A DNA stretch of 64,000 bases, from assembly GCF_017745095.1 (NCBI RefSeq), contig NZ_JAGHZZ010000006.1, positions 62,001 through 126,000 of the forward strand, given 5' to 3'. Positions within the stretch are counted from its first letter, which is position 1. Each line of letters opens with the position of its first letter. Below are positions 8,450-17,853 of the stretch, in pieces. Source of the DNA: Sporocytophaga sp. (lineage in GTDB: Bacteria; Bacteroidota; Bacteroidia; Cytophagales; Cytophagaceae). A program made the position numbers and the translations under genes. Under the pieces are notes generated by a model. The model was not told the origin of the DNA and searched no databases. It saw only the letters and a program-made list of their open reading frames with translations.

Positions 8450-9355
8450 TTATCTCGACCGCACAATAATGGTGTATTTTCCTGAAGCTCTCGGCGGGGG
8501 CTTTACATTGTCTCTTGTCCGCTCTACACTCCATTTTCTTTCTATTTCATCCTGATAATATTTTACCAGAGAAGGACTAACTGTTTTTTCAAGAACTGTA
8601 ATTCTCGTCAATTCTCCTTCCTCATCAACTTCTATATTAAAAACGATTTTTCCGTTTTCATTTGTCTGATCTTTTTCCGGACGGAATGCCAGATTCCAAC
8701 CTGTAAGTTCCAGCCTAGGACCCGGACTTCCATCACCTGGAGTACCATATAGAGCATTGGAATTTATAGAACCATTAGGGTCACCCTGATCACCTACTTT
8801 ACCTTTTCTATCTCCGTTATTATTGGATCCTGATTGGCTGGTTCCAGAAGTTCCTCCGGCTCCTGTTTTTTCAGGGAAAAGCGCTTGGGAAGTGACAGTC
8901 TGTTCCTTTTTAGGCTCTTTCTTTGGCTCCTTTATCTCTAAATCCTTCTTTTCTACTTTCTTTTTTGGCTCTTCCTTCTTCTTTTCCTCCAACTGATATG
9001 CACTTTCTTCGCTACCAGTTACGATCTCTCCTTCAGTACTTTCAGGAATCTCTTCAGCCACAGGTTCTTCTACATCCACCATCTCATTTGGTGCTGGTTC
9101 TCCAGGGGCAGGATCATCATTTTTTGAATCTCCGACCGGACCAGTATTCTGAAGATCTCCATATCCTGCTGGATCAATTCCAAAATTCAAAACAACCCCT
9201 CCTTTTCCCTTTCCACCATCTCCATCCATGAGAGGATCTGGCTTATCCCAGGCTAGAAGAAAAAAGAAACAAATAGCAAGAAGGCAATGAATCCCAATGG
9301 AAGTCATTGCCCCTATTCTTTCGTTTTTTATATCCTGTTTTTCCTGATTATCCAT
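8450..9355 (-). CDS. TonB-like energy transducer
   Basis: A 301-residue inner-membrane-anchored periplasmic protein. One membrane segment lies at about residues 15-35 (AMTSIGIHCLLAICFFFLLAW). A long low-complexity region rich in Pro, Glu and Lys follows (about 75-160), then a Gly/Ser/Asn stretch. The C-terminal domain has the TonB-like pattern GKIVFNIEVDEEGELTRITVLEK...PPPRASGKY. The TonB family couples the proton gradient, via ExbB/ExbD, to outer-membrane receptors; exbB/exbD are not in this window. Upstream genes encode an HU/SPOR protein, an outer-membrane beta-barrel and a TPR protein, so it probably serves that assembly. A TolA-like role cannot be excluded. Confidence 0.8.
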   Translation of the reverse strand: MDNQEKQDIKNERIGAMTSIGIHCLLAICFFFLLAWDKPDPLMDGDGGKGKGGVVLNFGIDPAGYGDLQNTGPVGDSKNDDPAPGEPAPNEMVDVEEPVAEEIPESTEGEIVTGSEESAYQLEEKKKEEPKKKVEKKDLEIKEPKKEPKKEQTVTSQALFPEKTGAGGTSGTSQSGSNNNGDRKGKVGDQGDPNGSINSNALYGTPGDGSPGPRLELTGWNLAFRPEKDQTNENGKIVFNIEVDEEGELTRITVLEKTVSPSLVKYYQDEIERKWSVERTRDNVKPPPRASGKYTIIVRSR

Positions 9356-9437
9356 TCGTTCTATTCCAAATTCAAGTTAACTACTAAGTTACATACTTCA
9401 ATAATAGTTCAAACTGATTTGATTTTTTCTCAGGCAA

Positions 9438-10532
9438 TTAAAAGGTCATTACCCAGGTTGAGCTTCCGTATTTTGATTTATAATCTTCCAGTTTGCTTTT
9501 AGCTTCTTCTTTATCAGAGAAATCCGCTACAGAAACTTTATAAAACTTGTTGGTTTTAGATGGCTTAATTAAAGTAGCATCTACACCTTCTTTGTCAAAT
9601 TTCTTTTTAAGTCTGTAAGCATTGTCTCTTTTAGAAAAAGAACCTACAATGATAAAGAAACGACCAGACTTCTCAGATATTGCAGGAGTCTTAATCGGCT
9701 CAGCTGCTTTCGATGAAGAAGATACATCTGCGCTTAATTCAATATTATTATGCTCTGGCTGATATGCTTCAGCAACAGGAGCCACAGCCTCTGCTACTTC
9801 TGATGGTTCTGCGGCAACTTCGTCTTTTATAAGTGGTTCAACTTTCTCTGCAACCGGAGCTTCATTTTTATGAAGAAGGTCAAATGGGAAAACGCTGCTT
9901 AAGCTGTTATTTTTCTGGTTGTATAAAAATGCTCCCGCAATTCCCAAAACAAGAATTGGAAGTAATACTAAAATAACTTTAACTCCTTTGTTTTTTTCTT
10001 TTGCAACCGGATTACCATTCTCATCCAGCGTAACAGGCTCTGGTTTTTCTGCTGCTTTTTTTACCGGAGGTCTAAGGCCTCTGGTTGGTACTTTTGCCAT
10101 ATTAGAATCTCTATCTATTGGTTTGAAATATAATTCAGATAATCCAAAACTATCATCCAGGTAATTTATTTTATTCTCCGGCTCAAACTCCAGCAAACCA
10201 TCTGCATTATAGAAGAAACCTCCTATGCCTTTAAAAAAATATTGATTATACCTTTTCAGATTTTCTTTAAGGTTGCTTACAAAATTTTCAACCATTTGAT
10301 TTGCAAGCACCCTATCAACACCCTCAATCTCCGCCACATAGCCTATCAATACGCCATCGTTATTGATTAGTTGCCCATTAAACGCAATTTTTTTAACCGG
10401 TGGTATAAACTTATTACTGACAGGATGAATATCGGCCGAAGAGTAATTTGTAATAAACCCTCCGAATCCGGGTATCACCACGCAATCATAGGTATAGAGT
10501 AAATCTTTTATGTAAATTTCTATCATTTTCAA
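9438..10532 (-). CDS. Membrane protein with CCDC81-type HU domains and C-terminal SPOR domain
   Basis: A 364-residue protein with an unusual layout. Residues 1-140 (IKDLLYTYDCVVIPGFGGFI... and YFFKGIGGFFYNADGLLEF) match the bacterial CCDC81-like HU-fold pair, expected on the cytosolic side. Residues 184-204 (VKVILVLLPILVLGIAGAFLY) form one membrane helix. An Ala/Glu/Pro-rich linker leads to a SPOR domain at about 291-364 (RFFIIVGSFSKRDNAYRL...YKVSVADF). SPOR domains bind denuded peptidoglycan, often at division sites. The protein thus connects the cytosol to the cell wall. Its ATG overlaps the stop of the upstream barrel gene by 4 bases, indicating coupling. DNA or protein binding by the HU part is not shown. 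Confidence 0.85.
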   Translation of the reverse strand: MKMIEIYIKDLLYTYDCVVIPGFGGFITNYSSADIHPVSNKFIPPVKKIAFNGQLINNDGVLIGYVAEIEGVDRVLANQMVENFVSNLKENLKRYNQYFFKGIGGFFYNADGLLEFEPENKINYLDDSFGLSELYFKPIDRDSNMAKVPTRGLRPPVKKAAEKPEPVTLDENGNPVAKEKNKGVKVILVLLPILVLGIAGAFLYNQKNNSLSSVFPFDLLHKNEAPVAEKVEPLIKDEVAAEPSEVAEAVAPVAEAYQPEHNNIELSADVSSSSKAAEPIKTPAISEKSGRFFIIVGSFSKRDNAYRLKKKFDKEGVDATLIKPSKTNKFYKVSVADFSDKEEAKSKLEDYKSKYGSSTWVMTF

Positions 10533-12190
10533 AACGAGTAAGTTACGCCACCCAATATGTTAATTCCTTTAACAGGGTAGTACAAATATCTTTGATATTT
10601 TTTAGATAATATATTATTAAATTCCAAAAACGCAGAAAAAGCCGGTGAAAATCTATATTCAACCTTAAGATTAAGATCGGTTATAGGTTTTAGTTTTACG
10701 ACTTCATTCTTAACAAAGTTTTTGGCTTTTAATCCGCTAATATAGTAAATATCAACATTTATAAATATTTTTTTCTCTAAATTATACCTTCCGCTGAAAG
10801 ATGTATAAAAAGATGGTCTCTCCCACGCATACTCAAAGTCGCTGACATTGTACCCATAATAATTCAATTTGTACTCCACCATCAGTTCCTTTGAAACATC
10901 ATAGGACAGCTCCCCTGTCAACTGTGTAAGAGAAGTATTTCCTTTGTCATATAGCGTAACAAATCTTGAGGTATCAGGATTTCCATTATTGAAAAAATAA
11001 AGGTTTTTATAATTCTGATAAGAGAATCTAGCATTATAATTCAGTTTTCCGATAACATGGCCTTTGGCTCCTACAAAAAACTCAATTGACTTGTTGGTAT
11101 GCAAAATCGCAGCATTATTCCCAAGATATGGATTGTCATATACAAATTTCCTCAATGTATTTTTTTGCATTTCCCCATCCAATCCTGCATAAGCGATCAA
11201 TTGTTTATCTAACACATCATACTCTGCTTTCAGATTAGGATATAGATGAACGCCTTTCACCGACTTAACTGAATCATTAGTATAAGCAACATTGAATCCA
11301 AGGTTCAGTCTTATTTTATCCATTACCATGGAATATGAAGGCTTCAGCATAAAAAATGCTCTGTTAACTTTACTTGAATCTTTTCTATTTGATAAAGAAA
11401 GCACCGCTCCTACATTGACTTTTCTATCTTCATCCAGCTTGTAAACGCCATTAAAATCTGTCAGAAATTCGCCTTCTTTTGCTTTGAATCGGTCACTTAA
11501 ATGATAATAATTAAATCCGAGATTGTAACTGATCTGATTGGTTTTATCAAGGTTTTCAACACCTGCATTGATATTAAACAACTGATAGACTTGTTTTATA
11601 TCTTGTAACTTCAATAGATTTTCATCTCCACCATAGTAATTGAATCTCATCCTGGAATATCCAATACCACCACTGATTACCTGATTTGAAGTAAAATATT
11701 TACCATAAGCTTCAGCGAGGTTTTCACTCATGCCTGACAATGATTTTCCAACCGGACCATTTTTGGATGAGTAATGCTTATAATGAAGTCCGTAAAGATA
11801 TTTCTCGCTTCTCTTACTGTTTATAAAAGCTTCCAGATAAGGAGTTCCGTAATTACCGAAACCTGCCTTCACATAATTACCATAAAACTTCTTAAGAGGT
11901 TCATCCGGCATCATGAGCAATTTTATCTTACTTGGAAGATTAGGTAAGTTTAATTTCACTTCCTCAAGCTTATATTCCTGAGGCTTGGTCGGAGGTGTCT
12001 TCACATCAAAATGAACTTTCTCAAAGTTTCTGGTAGCTTCCGGAAGATCAAGTTTCAATTCTTTATCATAGATCACAACCTTGTCCTCAATTTCGCCCTG
12101 ACCAAAAGCAATATTAAAAAATGAAACAGCAACAGCTAAAATAACTGCTATTTTAAATGATCTCATAAAAGTATTTTTTCCGTTATTCAT
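10529..12190 (-). CDS. Outer-membrane beta-barrel protein, TonB-receptor-like
   Basis: A 553-residue exported protein. A signal peptide spans roughly residues 9-30 (RSFKIAVILAVAVSFFNIAFGQ). An extension with LNLPNLPSKIKLLMMPDEP follows. From about residue 105 the chain alternates aromatic and polar residues in strand-and-turn fashion (YVKAGFGNYGTPYLEAFI...) to a C-terminal GVTYSF ending in Phe, as in outer-membrane barrels. I see no clear plug domain, so a classical TonB-dependent receptor is not established. Start and end both overlap neighbours (8 bases with the TPR gene, 4 bases with the HU/SPOR gene). The TonB-like gene two genes downstream suggests an energised outer-membrane function; the substrate is unknown. 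Confidence 0.8.
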   Translation of the reverse strand: MNNGKNTFMRSFKIAVILAVAVSFFNIAFGQGEIEDKVVIYDKELKLDLPEATRNFEKVHFDVKTPPTKPQEYKLEEVKLNLPNLPSKIKLLMMPDEPLKKFYGNYVKAGFGNYGTPYLEAFINSKRSEKYLYGLHYKHYSSKNGPVGKSLSGMSENLAEAYGKYFTSNQVISGGIGYSRMRFNYYGGDENLLKLQDIKQVYQLFNINAGVENLDKTNQISYNLGFNYYHLSDRFKAKEGEFLTDFNGVYKLDEDRKVNVGAVLSLSNRKDSSKVNRAFFMLKPSYSMVMDKIRLNLGFNVAYTNDSVKSVKGVHLYPNLKAEYDVLDKQLIAYAGLDGEMQKNTLRKFVYDNPYLGNNAAILHTNKSIEFFVGAKGHVIGKLNYNARFSYQNYKNLYFFNNGNPDTSRFVTLYDKGNTSLTQLTGELSYDVSKELMVEYKLNYYGYNVSDFEYAWERPSFYTSFSGRYNLEKKIFINVDIYYISGLKAKNFVKNEVVKLKPITDLNLKVEYRFSPAFSAFLEFNNILSKKYQRYLYYPVKGINILGGVTYSF

Positions 12191-15100
12191 TGCTCTTTCC
12201 CTCCTGTCCTTTTTCTACCTTTTCAGTTTCTTTCTCCTTCTCTTTTGATTCCAATTCGCTTAATCTGACTTTGGCCTTTTCTACAGTCTCTTTATGTGGC
12301 GACTTTTCAATTATTGATTTCAATGTAGCCTTAGCTTGGAACAGCTCATTAAGGGCGACAAAATTATCAGCAATAAGGAGAAATGACTTGCCTAACCAAT
12401 TCTCATAAATGGAGAAATTATTATTAAGATCATATAAAGTCTCGAGAGACTGTTTATACTTTTTGTCATTATATTGAATTTGTGCAATCAGATACTGAGC
12501 TTCCGCCGCATTAATATCTTTAGCAGCATTTATTGTCTGAATAAAATGATCAACAGCTTTATCATTCTCTCCTTTAGCCATGGCTATCTTACCTTGGTAA
12601 AGCATTGCTTTGCTTTCCGCATCAAGGGTTGAGTTACCTTGTTTCAGAATTTCAGAAGTGTAATAAAGAGCGGAATCATATTTCTGAGTATTGTAATAAG
12701 CATCTACAAGACCCACATTTGCAATAGATCTGTCTTTCTTTCCTCTGGCCTGAGCAAGAAGAATCTGATAATAATTTTTAGCAGCCTGATAATCTTTATT
12801 TAAAAGACTAAGATCTGCTAACCTTTGAATTGCTTTGTTATAATAACTACTTGATCTATCCTCAATAACTTTCTTATAATATTCAATCGCGCTTGTCAAC
12901 TCGTTTTGTCTGTAATAAGATTCAGCCATATAGTATTGAGCTTCTTTTACATTAGGGTTATCAGGATTTCCGCTGATAAAGGTAAGGAACGACTGTATCG
13001 CTTGAGGATATTTCTGATTATTGTAAAGTGCTTTTGCATTTTCAAATTCAAGAACTGTTAATGAAGCTGATTCTTTATTGTCCGGATTATATTCTTTGAA
13101 CTTAGCAAGTATTGCAGGAAATTCTTCTTCCCTTCCTGCTGCCGCAAGGGCTTCCTGGATTCCTTTAAGTGCATTTTGAGACTCTTCATGAGTAGGAAGA
13201 TTATCCAAAATGTATTGATAATCCTTTATCGCTTTTTCATATTCTTTGAGGTTAAAATATGCTGTTGCTCTTCTGCTATATGCATATGGTGCATATGGAC
13301 TTCCTGGTTTTATGCCAATCAATGCACTGTATGCTTTTACTGCATCATTGTTTTCGCCTGTCTGAAGCTCCAATTGTCCTTCCTGGAATAAAGCATCATC
13401 ATAGTATAAAGAATTAGGATAACGCTTGATTACAGCTTCAAAATTTGTCTTAGCATCCAACACTTCTCCTAAGTTCATTTTTACAAGACCTCTCTGGTAA
13501 TAGGCATAATCAATGTCAGAGCTTTTATCTGCTACAGCCTCATCATAGTATTTTATCGCCTGCTCATACTGCTTCGTCACATAATACAAGTCAGCCAACC
13601 TAAGCAAGGCATCATTATAGTTTTGTTTGTTCTTTTCACCTTTGACCTTATCAATATACGCCCTGAAATGAGGCAATGCTTTATCAAATTGCTTGGTATT
13701 ATAATATGCATATCCTATTCCATATCTGGACTTCAGATAATATTCATTATCATCTTTAGCATTTGTAAACACAGCTGCATATGCATTTATAGCTGCATTA
13801 TAATCTTTCAGATAAGATAAAGCTTCGCCTTTCCAGAAGTTTGCATAAATCACGTAATCCTTATTAATAGGATATTCCAATGATCTGTTAAACATATCAA
13901 TTGCTTCCTGAAAGTTGTTATTATTTAACAGCTCAGTTCCTTTCAAAAAAGTTACAATCTGATAAGTTGCATTGATTCTAAGACTCCTGGATTTAAGACC
14001 TTCAATATATGAGATGGCGTCAGAATAATCTCTGGTTTTTAGTAGGGACTCACTAAGAATTTCAGTTGCTTCAGGAACGCGAGGGCTTCCTGGATAGGTT
14101 TTCAGAAATTCTTTTAATGCAGGAATTGCTTCAGTATATCTTTCAAGATCAAAATTTACTTTCCCATAATTAAACAATGCTTCTTTCTGAATTTCCTTAT
14201 TAAGATTGCTTTTTCTCGCCTGATCGAAAGCAGTTACAGCGAAATCCTTTTTTCCTGTCTGCAAATAAGAAACACCGAGATAGTATGCACTGGCCTGAGA
14301 GATGGAATCATTGCCTATTGCCAGTCCTTTAAAGTTTTCAGCAGCGTCTTCATATTGTGCATTCTTAAATTGAGAATAAGCTAATCTGTATTGGATCTCC
14401 GGATTTGCTTTTATTTTAGCCGTTTGAATGTATTTAGAAAAATTCTCTTCAGCTCTTTTATAATCTTCTTTTCTAAAATAAGCCTCACCCGTCAGCAAGT
14501 AGAACTCATCGGCGTTCTGTATATCCTGTTTTGAACTTGTGACAGTTCCAGCGTATGAAATCAGCTGATCCAGCTCGCCTTTTTTATAGTAAATATTTAC
14601 TATCATGTATGGCACAAGCGGTTTATATGATTCATTCTCTTCTGCTTTCTTTAAGTCAGCTAAAGCAGCATCATATTCACCATTTCTGAACTCAAGATAA
14701 CCTGCGTAATAACTGGCAGCATAAGTATACTTGTGCTTTCCCCCCTTGATTTTGTTAAACAATGGTGCAGCTTTATCAAAAGCTTTAATATTTAAATATG
14801 AATAGGCCAATTTAAAATTAGCATCGAGTTGTTGCTCCTCATTAAGGTTTTCATGATTAACCTTTTCAAAATACTGAATCGCCTTTTCATACTTTTTTGA
14901 ATTGTAGTAAAAAGTAGCAAGGTCAAAATGAGCTAAAGAAGCCTTTGCATGATATGGATATTTTGAGATGAAATGCTTGTAAAGCGGCTCTGCATCAGGA
15001 TTAAAGAGATTCAAAGCTGAAAAGGCTATATAGTATTCTGCATCTATGGTTTTCAGATCATTTATTCCCTGACCAACATATTTCTCAAATGCATTGCGGG

Positions 15101-15242
15101 CGGCGGCATATTTTTCTTTGTCTAAAAGCTCAACTCCATCTCTGAATAACTGGTCATAAGAAATTTTGACCATTGTATTCTGAGCACACACAAAAAGAGG
15201 AGTCAGGAGTATAAAAGAAAAAATTAAAAGTTTTTTCAGCAT
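12183..15242 (-). CDS. Large periplasmic TPR-repeat protein
   Basis: A 1019-residue exported protein with a signal peptide (residues 1-21, MLKKLLIFSFILLTPLFVCAQ split at CA/Q). Almost the whole chain is tetratricopeptide helices, with repeated patterns such as YEKAIQYFEKV, YTEAIPALKEFL, YEQAIKYYDEAV and YEKAIKDYQYIL. The last 20 residues or so are a Lys/Glu tail. TPR arrays are scaffolds for protein assembly; outer-membrane lipoprotein or periplasmic adaptor roles are typical. Here it is the first gene of an overlapping run (TPR, barrel, HU/SPOR, TonB-like, folC). A 16-bp palindrome lies upstream. There is no enzymatic domain. The specific role is unknown. Confidence 0.88.
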   Translation of the reverse strand: MLKKLLIFSFILLTPLFVCAQNTMVKISYDQLFRDGVELLDKEKYAAARNAFEKYVGQGINDLKTIDAEYYIAFSALNLFNPDAEPLYKHFISKYPYHAKASLAHFDLATFYYNSKKYEKAIQYFEKVNHENLNEEQQLDANFKLAYSYLNIKAFDKAAPLFNKIKGGKHKYTYAASYYAGYLEFRNGEYDAALADLKKAEENESYKPLVPYMIVNIYYKKGELDQLISYAGTVTSSKQDIQNADEFYLLTGEAYFRKEDYKRAEENFSKYIQTAKIKANPEIQYRLAYSQFKNAQYEDAAENFKGLAIGNDSISQASAYYLGVSYLQTGKKDFAVTAFDQARKSNLNKEIQKEALFNYGKVNFDLERYTEAIPALKEFLKTYPGSPRVPEATEILSESLLKTRDYSDAISYIEGLKSRSLRINATYQIVTFLKGTELLNNNNFQEAIDMFNRSLEYPINKDYVIYANFWKGEALSYLKDYNAAINAYAAVFTNAKDDNEYYLKSRYGIGYAYYNTKQFDKALPHFRAYIDKVKGEKNKQNYNDALLRLADLYYVTKQYEQAIKYYDEAVADKSSDIDYAYYQRGLVKMNLGEVLDAKTNFEAVIKRYPNSLYYDDALFQEGQLELQTGENNDAVKAYSALIGIKPGSPYAPYAYSRRATAYFNLKEYEKAIKDYQYILDNLPTHEESQNALKGIQEALAAAGREEEFPAILAKFKEYNPDNKESASLTVLEFENAKALYNNQKYPQAIQSFLTFISGNPDNPNVKEAQYYMAESYYRQNELTSAIEYYKKVIEDRSSSYYNKAIQRLADLSLLNKDYQAAKNYYQILLAQARGKKDRSIANVGLVDAYYNTQKYDSALYYTSEILKQGNSTLDAESKAMLYQGKIAMAKGENDKAVDHFIQTINAAKDINAAEAQYLIAQIQYNDKKYKQSLETLYDLNNNFSIYENWLGKSFLLIADNFVALNELFQAKATLKSIIEKSPHKETVEKAKVRLSELESKEKEKETEKVEKGQEGKSNE

Positions 15243-15295
15243 AGTGCCTTATTTAATAAATCAAATATGAATATTTAAAGCGTAAACGGTATTAT

Positions 15296-15329
15296 TTCAA
15301 TTTTTATTTTTGTAAAAATAAAAATTGAA
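15296..15329. repeat. Perfect 16-bp inverted repeat upstream of the TPR gene
   Basis: TTCAATTTTTATTTTT and its exact complement are separated by only two bases (GT). It lies between the end of holA and the start of the TPR gene, both on the minus strand. It has almost no G or C and no following U tract on the minus strand, so it is a poor classical terminator. It could be an operator, or a cruciform-prone site. See findings. Confidence 0.8.
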
Positions 15330-15374
15330 TCGGATCATCAAAATTAAAAACGGATTAATTACCCTGTTTTTGAA

Positions 15375-16397
15375 TTAGTGTAGAATTTTAAAAACTAGTT
15401 CTTTCAAAATATCCCCCTCTCCGACACTCACATTGTCAACTCCTTTTAACATCAAATCTGCCTGACGAATATAATGAATGATATTGATGACTTTTTGAGG
15501 AGGATAACTCTTGGCTGCGGCAATATAATCTTTAACAAAGAATGGATTCACTCCAAGCAACTTCGCTAGCCCTCCTTCTGACTTATCTTCTGCAGCATGA
15601 ATCATGAGGACTTTTGTATAGAAATTGAACAAAGTGACAATTATTGGAATTGCCGGATTACTTTTAGGATCAGCCTCAAAATATTTAAGGATCCTGTTTG
15701 CTTTCAAAACATCTCTCCTAACTAAAGTATTCTGAAGCTCAAATACATTGTATTCTTTGCTAATCCCAACATACTTTTCAACAAGAGCTTCATCTATGAC
15801 TACTTTTTCCTTTAAATTGATCAGAAGCTTGTCGATCTCATTTGCAATCCTGCTCAGATTATTACCAATATATTCACTGATCATTCCAGCTGCTCTTGGA
15901 TTAACTTTAAATCCTTTATCAGTAAAATAACCATCTACCCATTCAGGAATTTTATTATCATAAAGCTTCTTGGAATTAACGAAAACAGTATGTTTTTCAA
16001 GACTTTTACCAATTGCTTTCCTTCCATCAACCGTTTTATACTTATGACAAAATACCAATACCGTTGAAGCCAGAGGATTTTGAATATATGCATCCAGGAG
16101 CTTGTCTCCTGCTTCTTTCCCCAAATCAGAAATCTCCTGAGCTTCTTTTACAATAACTACCTGCTTATCAGAAAACATAGGAAATTTCCTGGCATTTTGC
16201 ATTATGGTACTGATGTTAACATCTTTACCATATAGAATAGTCTGATTGAAGCCTTTCTCAGTTTCATTGAGACAGTTTTTCTCAATATAATCGGAGATTG
16301 TGTCTATGAAATAAGGCTCTTCCCCTTGTAGAAAATAAACCGGAGCATACTTTCCGTTTTTAAGATCTTTAATTACACTCTCAGGACTTACAGCCAC
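15375..16397 (-). CDS. holA: DNA polymerase III subunit delta
   Basis: Clamp-loader subunit that opens the beta sliding clamp during replication. The N-terminus carries the family pattern PVYFLQGEEPYFIDTISDYI, the degenerate P-loop region of HolA. Then come TILYGKDVNISTIMQNARKFPMFSDKQVVIVKEAQ and the helical C-terminal collar domain with NELQNTLVRRD-like sequence (FELQNTLVRRDVLKANRIL). 340 residues, as expected. The start MAVSPESVIKDLK is preceded by the divergent tyrS promoter region. Confidence 0.93.
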   Translation of the reverse strand: MAVSPESVIKDLKNGKYAPVYFLQGEEPYFIDTISDYIEKNCLNETEKGFNQTILYGKDVNISTIMQNARKFPMFSDKQVVIVKEAQEISDLGKEAGDKLLDAYIQNPLASTVLVFCHKYKTVDGRKAIGKSLEKHTVFVNSKKLYDNKIPEWVDGYFTDKGFKVNPRAAGMISEYIGNNLSRIANEIDKLLINLKEKVVIDEALVEKYVGISKEYNVFELQNTLVRRDVLKANRILKYFEADPKSNPAIPIIVTLFNFYTKVLMIHAAEDKSEGGLAKLLGVNPFFVKDYIAAAKSYPPQKVINIIHYIRQADLMLKGVDNVSVGEGDILKELVFKILH

Positions 16398-16506
16398 GAT
16401 TTAAATATTTAATTAACTGTTAAAGTTAAGTATTTTTTAATAACAGAGCCTAAATTATTATTATGACATTTACTGTTCTTCTTCTTCAGGAATCATTTGA
16501 TTTTCC

Positions 16507-16514
16507 TATCTTTG
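16507..16514 (+). promoter_or_regulatory. -7 promoter element of tyrS
   Basis: TATCTTTG fits the Bacteroidetes TAnnTTTG element exactly and sits 18 bases before the tyrS ATG. The -33 position has no TTG, so promoter strength is uncertain. Confidence 0.5.
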
Positions 16515-16532
16515 CGGTCTTTTAATATCTGA

Positions 16533-17813
16533 ATGATGAAAAATTTTGTTGAAGAACTTAAATGGAGAGGCATGGTTCACGATATCATGCCAGGGACTGA
16601 AGAACTTCTGAATAAAGGAATTACAGCGGGTTACATAGGTTTTGACCCTACTGCATCTTCACTAACGGTGGGTAATCTTGTTCAGGTGATGATACTTGTT
16701 CACTTTCAAAACGCAGGTCATAAACCAGTTGCCCTGGTTGGCGGTGCTACCGGAATGATTGGAGATCCAAGCGGTAAATCTGAAGAACGCAAACTGCTAT
16801 CAGAAGAAACGTTAACACATAACCAAAACTGTGTAAAAAATCAATTATCAAAATTCCTAGCCTTCACAGGAGATAATGCTGCAGAGGTTGTTAACAACTA
16901 TGATTGGTTTAAGGATTTCAGTTTTATCGGTTTCTTGAGAGATGTAGGAAAACATCTTACTGTAAATTACATGATGTCGAAAGAGTCTGTAAAAAAGAGA
17001 CTTGAAACGGGGATTTCATTTACTGAATTTTCTTACCAGTTGCTGCAAGGCTACGATTACCTTCATTTATATAAAAATAAAAACTGCCGTCTTCAAATGG
17101 GAGGTTCTGATCAGTGGGGAAATATCACTGCAGGTACTGAGCTTGTTAGAAGAATGGAAGGCGGAGAAGCGTTTGCGTTGACCACACCATTATTGACAAA
17201 AGCTGATGGCACCAAATTTGGGAAGTCTGAAGGTGGTAATATTTGGTTAGACCCTGCAATGACTTCGCCATATAAGTTCTATCAGTTCTGGTTGAATAGT
17301 GCAGATGATGATGCTAAAAAATTCATTAGAATTTTCACATTAAAGACAAAAGAAGAAATTGAGGTATTGGAGAAAGAGCATGAAACAGCTCCTCATTTGC
17401 GAATACTTCAAAAGGCGCTAGCTGAAGAGATCACTACAAGAGTTCATTCTAAAGATGATTATATAACTGCTGTTAAAGCTTCTGAAATACTATTTGGCAA
17501 ATCTACAACAGAAGATCTTGAAAGTCTGGATGAGGATACCCTTTTATCTGTATTTGAAGGCGTACCTCAGGTTGACATAACTAAAGATGTTCTGACAGAA
17601 ACCCTATCTATCACCGATCTACTTTCTGTTGCTACCGGGAATGTAATTTTCGCATCTAAAGGAGAGGCTAGAAAAATGATTACCGGAGGTGGCGTAAGTA
17701 TTAACAAGATAAAAATCGAGTCAGAACAACGAATTGACTATAAATTACTTCAGAATAAATATCTTCTAGTTCAAAAAGGGAAGAAGAATTATTTTCTATT
17801 AAAAGTAAATTAA
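16533..17813 (+). CDS. tyrS: Tyrosine--tRNA ligase
   Basis: Class I aminoacyl-tRNA synthetase that charges tRNA-Tyr. Seen: [20 protein letters not shown] (HIGH region), [47 protein letters not shown] (tyrosine pocket) and TKFGKSEGG (the KMSKS equivalent). The C-terminal S4 domain has [19 protein letters not shown]. 426 residues, normal. Unusually, the HIGH tetrapeptide reads TVGN: the second His to Asn is common in the family, but the first His to Thr is less usual. The stop codon is embedded in a perfect palindrome shared with the convergent neighbour. Confidence 0.97.
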   Translation: MMKNFVEELKWRGMVHDIMPGTEELLNKGITAGYIGFDPTASSLTVGNLVQVMILVHFQNAGHKPVALVGGATGMIGDPSGKSEERKLLSEETLTHNQNCVKNQLSKFLAFTGDNAAEVVNNYDWFKDFSFIGFLRDVGKHLTVNYMMSKESVKKRLETGISFTEFSYQLLQGYDYLHLYKNKNCRLQMGGSDQWGNITAGTELVRRMEGGEAFALTTPLLTKADGTKFGKSEGGNIWLDPAMTSPYKFYQFWLNSADDDAKKFIRIFTLKTKEEIEVLEKEHETAPHLRILQKALAEEITTRVHSKDDYITAVKASEILFGKSTTEDLESLDEDTLLSVFEGVPQVDITKDVLTETLSITDLLSVATGNVIFASKGEARKMITGGGVSINKIKIESEQRIDYKLLQNKYLLVQKGKKNYFLLKVN

Positions 17814-17853
17814 AATAAAAAAGTCCCGAAAATTCGGGACTTTTTTATTTTAA
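17810..17853. terminator. Bidirectional terminator, perfect 21-bp palindrome
   Basis: Two exact 21-base arms separated by AA; the core is GTCCCGAA/TTCGGGAC flanked by A and T runs. The stop codons of both convergent genes (tyrS and the small exported protein) lie inside the outer arms. A U tract follows the stem on either strand, so it should terminate transcription in both directions. Confidence 0.92.
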
